Assembly (NCBI RefSeq): GCF_029626225.1
Contig: NZ_JARUBP010000001.1
Coordinates: 6,138,001 to 6,202,000 of the forward strand
DNA from: Asanoa sp. WMMD1127
GTDB lineage: Bacteria; Actinomycetota; Actinomycetes; Mycobacteriales; Micromonosporaceae
Direction: 5' to 3'
DNA length: 64,000 nucleotides
Every line of letters begins with the position of its first letter. The stretch's first letter is position 1. The notes beneath the pieces were generated by a model. The model searched no databases. It was given only the letters and a program-made list of their open reading frames with translations, and was not told where the DNA came from. Below, one piece after another: positions 27,329-36,127 of this stretch. Both the position numbers and the translations under genes were made by a program.

Positions 27329-28162
27329 ATGGACGAGACCAAGAAGCACCGAAGGAGCGTCAGCCAATGGTCGAGCTTCGTGAAGTGCTCAGAGGGCTAC
27401 CGGTTGGAGAAGATCGCGAAGGCCCCCGCGCGACCCGCAGCGTGGTTCGCGCAAGGGATCGCGGTGCACAGCGCGTGCGAGTTCTGGGAAGAGGGCTTCC
27501 GCCAGGCGCACCCTGACGACGTTGTCGACCTGTACGAGACGGAGTTTGACCGCCTCATCGCGGAAGCGACGGAGACGGAGCCGGATCTCGGTCGGTGGCT
27601 AACCGGGGGACGCGTCAGGGCCTCCGACGACATAGGTAGGCGTAGGACCAGAGGGGCCGAACAGGTACTTGGGTACCTCCGGTATGCCTCCGAAGCTCAA
27701 GAGCGGGTTTGGCTAATCGGTGGCCAAGAACCGGCCCTCGAAGTCGAGTTCGAACTAGACCTTGATGGCGTAACGGTGAAGGGCTTCATCGATCAGATCA
27801 TCGAGTGGCCAACCGGGCAGATTGGCCCTAGGGACGTCAAGACCGGTAGCAAGCGCCCGGACTGGCCCTTTCAGCTAGGCGTGTACCGCCTGGCCATCGA
27901 ACAGGACTACGGCTACTTGCCGACGTGGGGCGATTTCTACATGGCCAAGGACAACCGGCCGGATGCCCCCGTGGATCTCAGCGCGTTTACACGCTCTCGT
28001 GTCACTCGCTGGTTTCACGACATGGATAGGTCTGTGAACGCGGGCCTCTTCCTACCCAACCCCGGAGATCACTGCCGCACGTGTGGCGTCTCCGACTTCT
28101 GTTCCGCGGTCGGCTCACGTGCCGACGAATACCCACCCAAGGAGGAAACACAGCTTGACTGA
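27329..28162 (+). CDS. Cas4/RecB-like PD-(D/E)XK exonuclease
   Basis: The 277-aa protein has the nuclease core: an N-terminal KCSEGYRLEKI segment, a His in the AVHSACEFWEEG helix, then GFIDQI and RDVKTGSK, matching D-x(n)-(D/E)xK. Near the C-terminus CRTCGVSDFC provides three Cys which, with the N-terminal Cys, fit the Fe-S cluster of Cas4/AddB-type nucleases. L5-like phages carry a Cas4-family gene in the same region. The likely role is DNA end processing in replication or recombination. There is no CRISPR system in the window. The start is ATG 27329 with GGGAGG upstream. Confidence 0.85.
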   Translation: MDETKKHRRSVSQWSSFVKCSEGYRLEKIAKAPARPAAWFAQGIAVHSACEFWEEGFRQAHPDDVVDLYETEFDRLIAEATETEPDLGRWLTGGRVRASDDIGRRRTRGAEQVLGYLRYASEAQERVWLIGGQEPALEVEFELDLDGVTVKGFIDQIIEWPTGQIGPRDVKTGSKRPDWPFQLGVYRLAIEQDYGYLPTWGDFYMAKDNRPDAPVDLSAFTRSRVTRWFHDMDRSVNAGLFLPNPGDHCRTCGVSDFCSAVGSRADEYPPKEETQLD

Positions 28163-28583
28163 CACTCGCGATGACTTCGTGGTGAGCTTCAAGCCGCACC
28201 CCGGCTACGACGCTCCGCTGTTCGTGATCAAGGGCAGCACTGCCGCGGAGATCGCTGACAAGATCGCCTCGGTTGAGGCAACGGGCCTGTTCGCAACCGT
28301 GGGCAACGCCGACAAGACCTTTAAGGGGTTCTTCCTCGTCGGTAGCGAGCTTGGCGGACAGCCGGTCGAGCACCCGTCAACCGTTCAGGCCAACGGCTAC
28401 ACGCCGCCGGCTACGCCGCCCCCGGCAGCTCCCGCCGGCACTCCGCCCGGCATGACTGCCCCCACGTGCCCCCACGGCACGAAGGTCTTTAAGACGGGCC
28501 AGGGCAAGCGCGGGGAGTGGAAGGCGTGGATGTGCCCGGCTCGCCAGGGTGACCCGTCACAGTGCAAGCCGGAATGGCTCTGA
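28155..28583 (+). CDS. Hypothetical phage protein with Cys-rich C-terminus
   Basis: This 142-aa protein starts at TTG 28155 (AAGGAGG 9 nt upstream) and overlaps the nuclease stop by 8 bp. An alpha/beta N-terminal domain of about 80 aa is followed by a Pro/Ala linker and a C-terminal module with TCPHGTKVF and WMCPARQGDPSQCKP, possibly a small zinc-binding element. It is between the nuclease and the DnaB-like ATPase, so a replication or recombination role is likely, but no family is recognised. Confidence 0.75.
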   Translation: MTDTRDDFVVSFKPHPGYDAPLFVIKGSTAAEIADKIASVEATGLFATVGNADKTFKGFFLVGSELGGQPVEHPSTVQANGYTPPATPPPAAPAGTPPGMTAPTCPHGTKVFKTGQGKRGEWKAWMCPARQGDPSQCKPEWL

Positions 28584-28645
28584 GCCTCTGACCGCGTACG
28601 CCTGGCCGGCACCGACGACCGGCCGGGCCTCCGGAAGGGGGCCGA

Positions 28646-29455
28646 ATGCTCACGCTCACTAGGGCCAAGCTTTCCCGGGGCAGTGCGGGTGAACCACTCC
28701 CGACCGTCTTCAAAAGCCTGGCCGGGGAAGGCGTTCACATCCGCCGTGGACAGCTAACGCTGATCGCCGCGGCTCCGGGTGTGGGTAAGTCCGTCAAGGC
28801 TCTTACGGTCGCTCTCAGGTCCGGGGCACCCGGGTATTACGCCTCCGCTGACACGGATGCATTCACGATGTATCTCCGGGCCGGTGCGATGTTCACGGGT
28901 TGGTCAACCCACGACATCGAAAACGCCGTGATGGCAGAGAACACCGCACAGGTAGACGCGCTTCTTGAGGCCAAGAGCAACGTCCGAATGGACTTCGCGG
29001 GCCGCATCGAGCTTGATTACCTCGAACAGGATCTCTACGCCTACGCGGCAACCTACGGGGAGTGGCCGCACTTCATCGTGATTGACAACATCTCGAACCT
29101 TGAAAGCGAAGGGGAGGGATACCAAGCGCTTGAGGCTTCCTGCGACTACCTACACGAGCTAGGACGCAAGACCGGAGCCGCAATCATCGCGCTTCATCAC
29201 GTGACCGGCGAGTTTGACGACGGGATCAAACCCGTTCCGCTCTCCGGACTCCGCGGGAAGATCAGCAAGGTTCCTGAGCTGATCCTGACGCTTTACCGGA
29301 ACGCCGAATCAACCCGGCTGTTCGTGTGCCCGGTGAAGAACCGGACCGGGCGCAACGACAGCTCCGCCCAATGGCAAGTGCCGCTTGCGTACGACCCTTC
29401 GCGGATGCGGCTCGCAGACATCAGCACAGAATCGGAGGCCACCCCTTATGGCTAA
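28646..29455 (+). CDS. DnaB/RecA-like ATPase (replicative helicase-type)
   Basis: This 269-aa P-loop ATPase of the RecA/DnaB fold has Walker A as APGVGKS (residues 43-49) and Walker B as FIVIDN. ALHHVTG is the sensor/H-motif strand and the Arg-rich LSGLRGKIS region follows. It is smaller than DnaB and lacks its N-terminal domain. L5-like phages have a DnaB-like helicase in the same gene order. It probably acts in phage DNA replication together with the primase encoded 640 bp downstream. ATG 28646 is preceded by GGAAGGGGG. Confidence 0.85.
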   Translation: MLTLTRAKLSRGSAGEPLPTVFKSLAGEGVHIRRGQLTLIAAAPGVGKSVKALTVALRSGAPGYYASADTDAFTMYLRAGAMFTGWSTHDIENAVMAENTAQVDALLEAKSNVRMDFAGRIELDYLEQDLYAYAATYGEWPHFIVIDNISNLESEGEGYQALEASCDYLHELGRKTGAAIIALHHVTGEFDDGIKPVPLSGLRGKISKVPELILTLYRNAESTRLFVCPVKNRTGRNDSSAQWQVPLAYDPSRMRLADISTESEATPYG

Positions 29456-29657
29456 GGTCAAGGTCGAGAAGAACCCCGTTATCACTCTCACGATGACGGG
29501 CCAGGAGGCGCGGGCCTTGTTCCTCTCGATCAAGCCGGACAACGTCCGCACGTTCGCGAACATGGCGAACCGGGCTGGTCTTGAGTCGGACGCACGGGCC
29601 ATCGAGAACAAGCTTGGTGACATCCTGGCCGATCTCGGTATCCGTATTGCCGACTAG
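29448..29657 (+). CDS. Small hypothetical phage protein
   Basis: The 69-aa product from ATG 29448 overlaps the ATPase stop by 8 bp and is preceded by GGAGG. It is a mixed alpha/beta protein with no recognised motif. Tight coupling suggests a helper of the ATPase or the nuclease that follows. Confidence 0.7.
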   Translation: MAKVKVEKNPVITLTMTGQEARALFLSIKPDNVRTFANMANRAGLESDARAIENKLGDILADLGIRIAD

Positions 29658-30075
29658 GGAGTGCGTCGTATGCGGGGGCGCGCTATCTGGCTCGCAACGG
29701 CTGTACGACAAACCCGAGTGTGCCAAGCGGAAGGCACGTGCCGATTGGGTCCTGAAAACCTACGGGATCACCCTCGAAGAGTGGGACCTGATCTGGAAGC
29801 ACCAAGGCGAATGCTGCGCGATATGCAAGCGGAAGCCGCGGGATGGGGAGACGTTCCATCTCGACCATGAGCACGCGTTTAAACAGGCTGGCCCTGTGCG
29901 GGGCATCCTCTGCCCCTATTGCAATACGCGGTTGGTCGGACGCCTTAAGAGCGCCGACCGTGCCCAAGCCCTAGCCGACTACCTCAAGAACCGGCCCGCT
30001 GTTCAAGCTCTCGGCCGGGAGGTCATCGCGCCCGGAAGGCCACCGCGGAGAAGGGTCCGCCGGCGTACCCGATGA
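29647..30075 (+). CDS. Endonuclease VII-like HNH endonuclease
   Basis: This protein of about 142 aa belongs to the recombination endonuclease VII group. The N-terminal CVVCGGAL zinc pair is followed by GECCAICKRKP, the HNH core LDHEHAF, and LCPYCNTRLVGRL. The enzyme family resolves branched DNA before packaging. L5 gp59 is a member in the equivalent position. The start is uncertain: TTG 29647 overlaps the previous stop by 11 bp, and GTG 29617 is also in frame. A GTTTAAAC site (29877-29884) lies inside the HNH-coding region. Confidence 0.85.
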   Translation: MPTRECVVCGGALSGSQRLYDKPECAKRKARADWVLKTYGITLEEWDLIWKHQGECCAICKRKPRDGETFHLDHEHAFKQAGPVRGILCPYCNTRLVGRLKSADRAQALADYLKNRPAVQALGREVIAPGRPPRRRVRRRTR

Positions 30076-30090
30076 AAAGGAGGTTCCCGA

Positions 30091-30492
30091 GTGACTGAGA
30101 AGCCACCGATTGACGCCGTTCTAGAACACTACGGGGCCGCCTTCGTGCCGCTAGCGCCGAGATGGCGACGCATGAAATGCCCATTCCATGAGGACCGTAC
30201 GGCTTCGGCATCGGTTCACGGGGAGCTTCAACGGTTCCGCTGTTTCGCTTGCGACGTAAACGAAGACGCCTACGGGCTAGTCATTTGGAAGGGGGATGCA
30301 AGAGATTTCCCTGGTAGTAAGCAATTCTTGGAAGACCTTCTTGGGCGAAGCTACGGAGACGTATCACAAGGCTCTGATGGCAAACCCGGCAAGTCCCGCC
30401 GTCGAGTATTTGAAGGAGACCCGGGGCCTGTCAGGGGCCAACGCTCAATTCTTCAAGCTGGGTCTCGTAGAAAGCCCCTTGCCGGGGCATGA
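30091..30492 (+). CDS. DNA primase, N-terminal zinc-binding part (frame 1 of a split gene)
   Basis: This 133-aa frame from GTG 30091 (AAAGGAGG upstream) encodes a CHC2 zinc domain with Cys30, His33, Cys51 and Cys54 (MKCPFHEDRTASASV, RFRCFACD), followed by the usual helix FLEDLLGRSYGDVS. The rest of the primase lies in the +1 frame, which overlaps from about 30281. Residues after about GRSYGD probably do not belong to the functional protein unless it acts alone. Cluster A phages also show the primase as two overlapping frames, so this is likely a conserved arrangement and not damage. Confidence 0.82.
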   Translation: MTEKPPIDAVLEHYGAAFVPLAPRWRRMKCPFHEDRTASASVHGELQRFRCFACDVNEDAYGLVIWKGDARDFPGSKQFLEDLLGRSYGDVSQGSDGKPGKSRRRVFEGDPGPVRGQRSILQAGSRRKPLAGA

Positions 30493-30967
30493 GCAATACG
30501 AGGGAAAGCTAGCAATCCCCTACCTGACCCGCTCCGGAGTCGTGAGTATGCGGTTCCGGGCCATCCCTCCCGGCGACGCTACCGGCCCGAAATACCTTTC
30601 GGTCCCTGGCGACATCCCGCGGCTATTCAACCCCGCAGACCTCGATAGGCGAGAGCACTTCGTGTGTATCTGCGAAGGGGAGTTCGACGCGATGACCGCG
30701 CACCAAGCGGGATTGCCGGCAGTCGGAATCCCCGGAGTCAACGGCTGGAAAGAGTATTACAGCCATTGCTTCAAGGGATACGAGAACGTGTTCATCCTGG
30801 CGGACAACGACGACAAGGGCCAGGGGGAGACGTTCGCGGAGAAGGTCGCTAGCCAAGTGGCCAACGCTCGAATCGTGTTGATGCCATCCGGTCATGACGT
30901 CAACTCTTTTGTCTTGGCCGAAGGGCCGGACGCACTCACCAAACGATTGGAGGTCAAGAGTGCCTGA
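30296..30967 (+). CDS. DNA primase, Toprim catalytic part (frame 2 of a split gene)
   Basis: The 223-aa frame could start at ATG 30296 but is open back to 30281. From YHKALMANPASPAVEYL on, it matches the primase core. The Toprim motifs are CICEGEFDAMTAHQ (catalytic Glu) and ILADNDDKGQG (metal-binding Asp-x-Asp). It is read +1 relative to the zinc-binding frame and overlaps it by 197 bp. A +1 shift near 30343-30361 would join GRSYGD to TYHKALM and restore a full primase. Its own ribosome-binding site is unconvincing. Confidence 0.82.
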   Translation: MQEISLVVSNSWKTFLGEATETYHKALMANPASPAVEYLKETRGLSGANAQFFKLGLVESPLPGHEQYEGKLAIPYLTRSGVVSMRFRAIPPGDATGPKYLSVPGDIPRLFNPADLDRREHFVCICEGEFDAMTAHQAGLPAVGIPGVNGWKEYYSHCFKGYENVFILADNDDKGQGETFAEKVASQVANARIVLMPSGHDVNSFVLAEGPDALTKRLEVKSA

Positions 30968-31325
30968 CTTCGAAACCAAGGATTCCGGGGTGCGCTGGTC
31001 CTACCCAACCGGGATGGTGCGGGACACCCAAGACGGTAAGCCGCGGTTCGATCTGCTCATTCCGAAAGGCATCCCGTACGACGAACAGATGATTACCCGG
31101 TTCGCGGCCCTGCTAGCCCGCGGAGCCGTGAAGTACGGGGATCGGAATTGGGAGAAGGCCACCACCCAAGAGGAGCTTGACCGCTTCCACGCATCCGCCT
31201 TCCGGCACTTCATGCAGTGGCTAGCCGGCGAGACGGACGAGGATCACGCCGCCGCAGTCACCTACAACGTGTGGGCCGCCGAGAAAGTCAAATACGAAAT
31301 GAGGAACCTTGCTGAGACTGTTTAA
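30960..31325 (+). CDS. dATP/dGTP diphosphohydrolase-like protein
   Basis: This 121-aa protein starts at GTG 30960 and overlaps the primase stop by 8 bp. It has the phage family pattern DGKPRFDLLIPKGIPYDE, then ARGAVKYGDRNWEKA, FHASAFRHFMQWLAGETDED and a final Ala-rich helix. This resembles the dGTP-diphosphohydrolase N-terminal family (PF18909/DUF5664). Such proteins remodel deoxynucleotide pools. It fits the nearby RNR, ThyX and dCMP deaminase. Confidence 0.72.
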   Translation: MPDFETKDSGVRWSYPTGMVRDTQDGKPRFDLLIPKGIPYDEQMITRFAALLARGAVKYGDRNWEKATTQEELDRFHASAFRHFMQWLAGETDEDHAAAVTYNVWAAEKVKYEMRNLAETV

Positions 31326-31713
31326 ACGCCGCCGAACCGTCCAGGCCGAAGAGGTCGAGGTTCCCATGGTCCGCCTGTTCGAGGAGCCGATTCAAGAGGA
31401 CATCCCGGAAGCGTTCGACTTCGAGCTTGAGATGTCGGTCGGGCCTCGGAAGATCGCGGCAATCTTCATGGATCAGGGTTGGCAGCTTGCCGTTGGCGAC
31501 ACCATCGGTATCCCACTCCCGTACGGGATCGCGCAATTCATCGCGGAACAGTCCGCGGCCCTGCTCGAATCCCCGGAAGCGGCAGCTTACGCGCCTATCG
31601 GCCGAATGCTGTTCCTGAAAGACGACGTTGACTTTCCGGATTCCGTCGACATCTACCTACACCTCGGTACCGCGGCCCGCGTGCACACCGACGAAACGGA
31701 GGAGACCCTTTGA
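31309..31713 (+). CDS. Hypothetical phage protein
   Basis: This 134-aa acidic protein starts at TTG 31309, overlapping the previous gene by 17 bp. The basic start LLRLFKRRR is encoded over a GTTTAAAC site. No domain is recognised. It is translationally coupled to the RNA ligase-like gene by a 4-bp TTGA overlap. Confidence 0.7.
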   Translation: MLRLFKRRRTVQAEEVEVPMVRLFEEPIQEDIPEAFDFELEMSVGPRKIAAIFMDQGWQLAVGDTIGIPLPYGIAQFIAEQSAALLESPEAAAYAPIGRMLFLKDDVDFPDSVDIYLHLGTAARVHTDETEETL

Positions 31714-32390
31714 GCGACTACCCGAGTTGGCCGAAGATCCCGCGACTCAGCAAAGACGCTGTGATCACGGAGAAGATCGACGGGACGAACGGACTTGTCT
31801 CGATCACCCGGGAGACGTTCGGAACGGGCGTCGATCGGCCAGACGGTGTAAACGTCGTGTTGGACTACACCACCATTGACGAAGAGGGCATTCCCCAATG
31901 GGAGTGGCACATTCGAGCCGGCTCCCGGAACCGATGGCTTACCCGGCAGCAGGACAACGCGGGCTTCGCCGCATGGGTCGAGCGGAACGCGGGAGCGCTG
32001 GTCCAGCTTGGCCAGGGCAACCACTACGGGGAATGGTTCGGCTCCGGTATTCAGCGCAACTACGGACTTGCCGAGAAGCGGTTCGCTCTGTTCAACGCTG
32101 GCCGTTGGTACGACCCGCGGGACGAGGAAGCGAACGACTTCGTACGCGAATACTTCCCGAAGGTTCAGCCGTGCCCCGACGTGTGCACCGTGGTCCCGAT
32201 CCTTTGGGTTGGCTCCGGTGCCGAGATGGGGAATGCGATCGACTTCCTTCGCGACGCGATGAAGGGCCGCATGTCGATTGCGGTTCCCGGATTCGAGCAC
32301 CCGGAAGGGCTGATCGTCTACCACACCGGGGCGAGTAACTACTTCAAGGTTCTGTTCGATGGCGACACCCCGAAGGGAGCGACTAAGTGA
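31710..32390 (+). CDS. RNA ligase-like nucleotidyltransferase
   Basis: This 226-aa protein from TTG 31710 (GGAGG upstream) has the nucleotidyltransferase motif I as EKIDGTNG, with the adenylated Lys near residue 23. Motif III-IV-like parts follow (HYGEWFGSGI; RFALFNAGRW) and the protein ends with EGLIVYH and FKVLFD, where motif V usually supplies a Lys. The size fits phage RNA ligase family proteins without a C-terminal domain. Repair of host-damaged RNA is the usual proposal. It overlaps both neighbours by 4 bp. Confidence 0.8.
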   Translation: MSDYPSWPKIPRLSKDAVITEKIDGTNGLVSITRETFGTGVDRPDGVNVVLDYTTIDEEGIPQWEWHIRAGSRNRWLTRQQDNAGFAAWVERNAGALVQLGQGNHYGEWFGSGIQRNYGLAEKRFALFNAGRWYDPRDEEANDFVREYFPKVQPCPDVCTVVPILWVGSGAEMGNAIDFLRDAMKGRMSIAVPGFEHPEGLIVYHTGASNYFKVLFDGDTPKGATK

Positions 32391-32587
32391 TTGCGATTTT
32401 CAAGATTCAAATGGACCCGGCGATGGTTCCCCCGGGGCAGACAACCCCGCGGCTGGTCGAGGGAGAGGATCAGTTGACTACCACGCTGACCATGCTCCGC
32501 AACCGATGGGGCCAGACCGTCATTCAGAGCATCACCCTTATTGCTGCTGAGCCCATCGACGTTACGGCTTCGTACCCGGGTGAGTGA
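32387..32587 (+). CDS. Small hypothetical phage protein
   Basis: The 66-aa product from GTG 32387 overlaps the ligase stop by 4 bp (GTGA) and the next gene by 8 bp. It is a beta-rich, acidic protein without a known motif. Confidence 0.65.
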   Translation: MIAIFKIQMDPAMVPPGQTTPRLVEGEDQLTTTLTMLRNRWGQTVIQSITLIAAEPIDVTASYPGE

Positions 32588-33362
32588 CCCGCGCATCGCC
32601 GTACTCGACATCGAGACGGCACCCTTGATTGCCCAAGTGTGGGGCACCTTCGATCAGAACATTGGCCTAGGCCAGATCGAACGTGATTGGTCCATCCTTT
32701 CCTTCGGTTGGAAATGGCTCGGTAACCCGCGGTTCGTGTACCGCGATCAGAGCGAAGCCGACGACATCGAAGACGACACCGCGCTTCTCGAAGCCGTGTG
32801 GAATCTCCTCGATGAAGCCGACATCGTGATTGCGCACAACGGGCGGAAGTTCGACTTCAAGAAGCTGAACGCGCGGTTCATCCTTGCCGGGATGTCTCCG
32901 CCGGCTCCGTATCGAGTCATCGACACGTTGGTTGAGGTCCGTCGCGTTGCCGCGTTCACGAGCAACAAGCTTGCCTACCTGACTGACAAGCTGACGGACA
33001 CGAAGAAGGGCAGTCACGCCCGTTACCCCGGTCACGCGCTTTGGAAGGCGTGCCTTAAGGGTGACCCTGCCGCTTGGCGGGAGATGAAGAAGTACAACCG
33101 GTTGGACGTGCTTTCGCTTGAGGAGCTGTACCTAAAGCTCCGGCCGTGGATGCTGTCGCATCCCAACGTCGCGACGTTCTCTCTTAGCGACGACCCGAAC
33201 GAATTCACGTGCACCCGGTGCGGCTCGAAGGACATGCAGAGCCGCGGACACCGCATCACCCAAGCGGGCCGCTACCGGCGCTTTCAGTGCCAGGACTGCG
33301 GAGGTTGGTCGAACGGCCGACTCATGGAGAAGGACAACCGAGAAGGGCTGTTGACTAACTGA
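32580..33362 (+). CDS. RNase H-fold 3'-5' exonuclease with C-terminal zinc ribbon
   Basis: This 260-aa protein from GTG 32580 opens with the DEDD exonuclease motif I (VLDIETAPLI). It continues with IVIAHNGRKFDFKKLNARF for motif II and MKKYNRLDVLSLEELY for motif III (Asp in YNRLDV), as in DNA polymerase proofreading-like nucleases (YprB/RNase H-like group). A C-terminal zinc ribbon follows: CTRCGSKDMQ then FQCQDCGGWS. No polymerase gene lies next to it. It probably takes part in phage DNA metabolism. Confidence 0.85.
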   Translation: MSDPRIAVLDIETAPLIAQVWGTFDQNIGLGQIERDWSILSFGWKWLGNPRFVYRDQSEADDIEDDTALLEAVWNLLDEADIVIAHNGRKFDFKKLNARFILAGMSPPAPYRVIDTLVEVRRVAAFTSNKLAYLTDKLTDTKKGSHARYPGHALWKACLKGDPAAWREMKKYNRLDVLSLEELYLKLRPWMLSHPNVATFSLSDDPNEFTCTRCGSKDMQSRGHRITQAGRYRRFQCQDCGGWSNGRLMEKDNREGLLTN

Positions 33363-34033
33363 TGACTGAGTTTGACGTTTCCCCGCTACTGCCGATCATC
33401 GAGAAGGCCGCACGGGATGTGCACTACACGCACGGCATCGAGGAAGACGAAGCGTTCAGCGTGCTTTCGCTCGAAGCGGTCGAGCACGCGCGTAACTATC
33501 TGATCCTCTTCCGGGAGGGTCAGACGGGTCTGATCGAGACCCGCCTTAAGAACGTGGCCCGGGTGTACGCGCGGAAGGAACGCGTACAGCGGATGTCGGA
33601 CGCGGACCAGTATTTCTATGACCCGGAGTACGTCCGCCTGTTCCTGCCGTTCTTCTTCGACTACGAGGATTGGACGAACGGGCCGACCCCGGAAGACGTG
33701 TCCGCGAAGTGGGTTACCGGCGAGGCAATCGACACCGCGCTAGACATCAAGGCCGCTTGGCCGCGGCTCCGCGACTGGCAGGCAACCGTCATTCAGGAGC
33801 GCCACCTTGGCGCACCGAACGAGGATGGCGGACCGGATTGGGACCGGATCGCCGGGGCGATGGGCCGGAAGTCCGCGGACTCTGCCCGGAACGCGTACGG
33901 GCAGGCAACCCGTGAGCTGACCGTCGAAATGAACGTGTCGCGTGCCGCTCGCATCGACAACCACGAGGGGCCGGGTGCCCGCCACGCAATCAGCAACGCC
34001 GCCGCCGGCTTGGCCATCAAGGGGGACATGTGA
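33362..34033 (+). CDS. Hypothetical phage protein, possible sigma-like or HTH role
   Basis: The 223-aa product from ATG 33362 overlaps the exonuclease stop (TGATG). It is mainly helical. A segment near residues 160-180 (WDRIAGAMGRKSADSARNAY) looks like a helix-turn-helix, and the overall plan of two helical parts joined by a loop recalls small sigma-like phage proteins. I do not recognise the family with certainty. Confidence 0.6.
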   Translation: MTEFDVSPLLPIIEKAARDVHYTHGIEEDEAFSVLSLEAVEHARNYLILFREGQTGLIETRLKNVARVYARKERVQRMSDADQYFYDPEYVRLFLPFFFDYEDWTNGPTPEDVSAKWVTGEAIDTALDIKAAWPRLRDWQATVIQERHLGAPNEDGGPDWDRIAGAMGRKSADSARNAYGQATRELTVEMNVSRAARIDNHEGPGARHAISNAAAGLAIKGDM

Positions 34034-36108
34034 CCGAACCGAAATGGGGGCCTACGGGCGAGACCGTTTACACGCGGACCTACCAGCGACCCAACCCGGA
34101 CGGCACCCGGGAGACGTGGGCCGACACCGTGAACCGGGTAGTGACCGGCAACCTCGGGTTGGTGTACGGGGAGCCTGACACGTGGTCGGCTGAGGTCCAG
34201 GCGGAGGCGGAGCAGCTCCGCGCGCACATGGGCGACTTCCGGATCATCCCGGCCGGTCGCCACCTTTGGGCGAGCGGCGTACCCGGTCGGCAATACCTGT
34301 TCAACTGCCACGTGTCCGGCTGGTCCGCGGAGCGTCTGTCGACGCACTTCGAATTCAGCTTCATGCGCCTCATGGAGGGTGGGGGAGTAGGGGCGAACTA
34401 CAGCTCCCGCTTCTTGGAGCCGTACGGGCGTGTACGCCGTGCCCTTACCGTGCACGTGGTCTGCGACCCTGCCCACCCCGACTACACCCGGATGCGGGAT
34501 GCGGGCCTTCTGAGCAATGCCTACAGCCACGAATGGACGGGTGCGTTCGCTGTCGAGGATTCGCGGGAGGGTTGGGCCGCCGCCCTTGTCGACCTGATCG
34601 ACACGTACATGAGCGACACCGACCCGAAGCACGTCGACCGGGTGTACGACGTGAGCCGGGTACGGGCGGAAGGTCAGCCGCTCCGCACCTTCGGCGGTAC
34701 CGCGTCCGGGCCGGGCCCGTTCGCTCGCATGATGAACAACATCGGTCGAGTCCTCAACAGCTCCCGCGTCAGCTCCAAGCACATCACGCCGCTTGAGGCC
34801 ATGGAGATTGACCACGAGATCGGGGCGTGTGTCGTTGCGGGTGGTGTCCGGAGGTCCGCCCGGATGTCGATGGTTCATTGGGCCGACCCGCACGTGTTCG
34901 ACTTCATCGATTCGAAGTCGGACCCGGCGAAGCATTGGACAACCAACATTTCGGTCGAGATCGATGAGCACTTCATCCGGCACCTTCGCCAGGCCGCGAA
35001 GGGTGCGCCGGCTGTCGGCAAGCGGAAGCTTGCGCTCGACGTTCACCGGGCCGTGGTTACCGGGATGCTCGCCAACGGTGAGCCGGGGTATTGGAACAAG
35101 ACCCTCTCAAACGAGGGTGAGCCAACCGAGGTAGTCACCACCAACCCGTGTGGCGAGATCGCGCTGACCGAGTGGGAAAACTGCAACCTCGGACACGTCA
35201 ACCTGGACGCGTTCGCAGGCACCCCGGACGAGATATACGACATCGACGGGATGGCGGAGGCTCACCGGCTGATGACCCGCTTCCTGATCCGGGCCACCTT
35301 CGGGGACGTGACAGACCCGAAGCAGGCGGACCGGTTGGCCGCACAGCGGCGAATCGGGGTTGGTCACTTCGGGGTTCAGGGCTTCCTTGCCAAGCGGGGA
35401 ATCCCGTTCACCCAAGCTCCGCTTGGGATGGGCTCGATCCCGAACATGCTCCGCTACCTCCGCCAGGCGGTACGGGATGAGGCACGGGCGTACGCGTTCG
35501 CTCTCCGCATCCCGGAACCCGTCAAGGTCACCACCGTTGCCCCCACGGGCAGCATCGCGAAGATGCCGGGCCGGACCGAAGGAATCCATCCGGTCTACGC
35601 GCGGTACTTCATCCGGCGAGTCCGCTTCTCGTCCGTCGACCCGGTTCAGTGGGCGAAGGTCATGGAGTACGCCGCGGAGGGCTACACGGTTGAGCCGTGC
35701 CAGTACGCCGCGAACACATGGGTTGTCGAGTTCCCCACGAAGGAAAGCCTTGTGGAGGAAGTCGAAGCGTTGGGCCTTGACCCGAACGCCGTTGTCCAGT
35801 CGGCAGACGAGATCCCGCTTGGCTCGATGCTGGCCTTCCAAGCCATGTATCAGGAGCACTACGCGGACAACGCCGTGAGCTTCACGGCCAACGTGCCCGA
35901 AGGCGTTTACACGGTCGATGGCGTGATGGAGCTGTTGACCGAGTGGCTTCCCAACTTGAAGGGAACCACGATCATGCCGGACGGCACCCGGCCGCAGGCA
36001 CCCTATGAGCGGCTGACGCTCGCACAGTGGCGGGAGATCACAGCGCCAACGGTCGTCGCGGACAGCGTCGATGAGGAGTGCTCCAACGGAGCCTGCCCCA
36101 TCCGTTAG
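34030..36108 (+). CDS. nrdJ: Class II (B12-dependent) ribonucleotide reductase
   Basis: This 692-aa monomeric RNR reduces ribonucleotides to deoxyribonucleotides with adenosylcobalamin. The active-site residues are visible: Cys93 in FNCHVSG, Asn372-Cys374-Glu376 in TNPCGEIALTE, and the redox pair Cys684/Cys689 at the C-terminus (CSNGACPIR). VAPTGSIAKMPG is the phosphate-binding loop. L5-like phages carry the same class. GTG 34030 overlaps the previous stop by 4 bp. GTTTACAC sites lie at 34066 and 35905 within the gene. Confidence 0.95.
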   Translation: MTEPKWGPTGETVYTRTYQRPNPDGTRETWADTVNRVVTGNLGLVYGEPDTWSAEVQAEAEQLRAHMGDFRIIPAGRHLWASGVPGRQYLFNCHVSGWSAERLSTHFEFSFMRLMEGGGVGANYSSRFLEPYGRVRRALTVHVVCDPAHPDYTRMRDAGLLSNAYSHEWTGAFAVEDSREGWAAALVDLIDTYMSDTDPKHVDRVYDVSRVRAEGQPLRTFGGTASGPGPFARMMNNIGRVLNSSRVSSKHITPLEAMEIDHEIGACVVAGGVRRSARMSMVHWADPHVFDFIDSKSDPAKHWTTNISVEIDEHFIRHLRQAAKGAPAVGKRKLALDVHRAVVTGMLANGEPGYWNKTLSNEGEPTEVVTTNPCGEIALTEWENCNLGHVNLDAFAGTPDEIYDIDGMAEAHRLMTRFLIRATFGDVTDPKQADRLAAQRRIGVGHFGVQGFLAKRGIPFTQAPLGMGSIPNMLRYLRQAVRDEARAYAFALRIPEPVKVTTVAPTGSIAKMPGRTEGIHPVYARYFIRRVRFSSVDPVQWAKVMEYAAEGYTVEPCQYAANTWVVEFPTKESLVEEVEALGLDPNAVVQSADEIPLGSMLAFQAMYQEHYADNAVSFTANVPEGVYTVDGVMELLTEWLPNLKGTTIMPDGTRPQAPYERLTLAQWREITAPTVVADSVDEECSNGACPIR

Positions 36109-36127
36109 GGCCTTTCGTCGTACCTCG

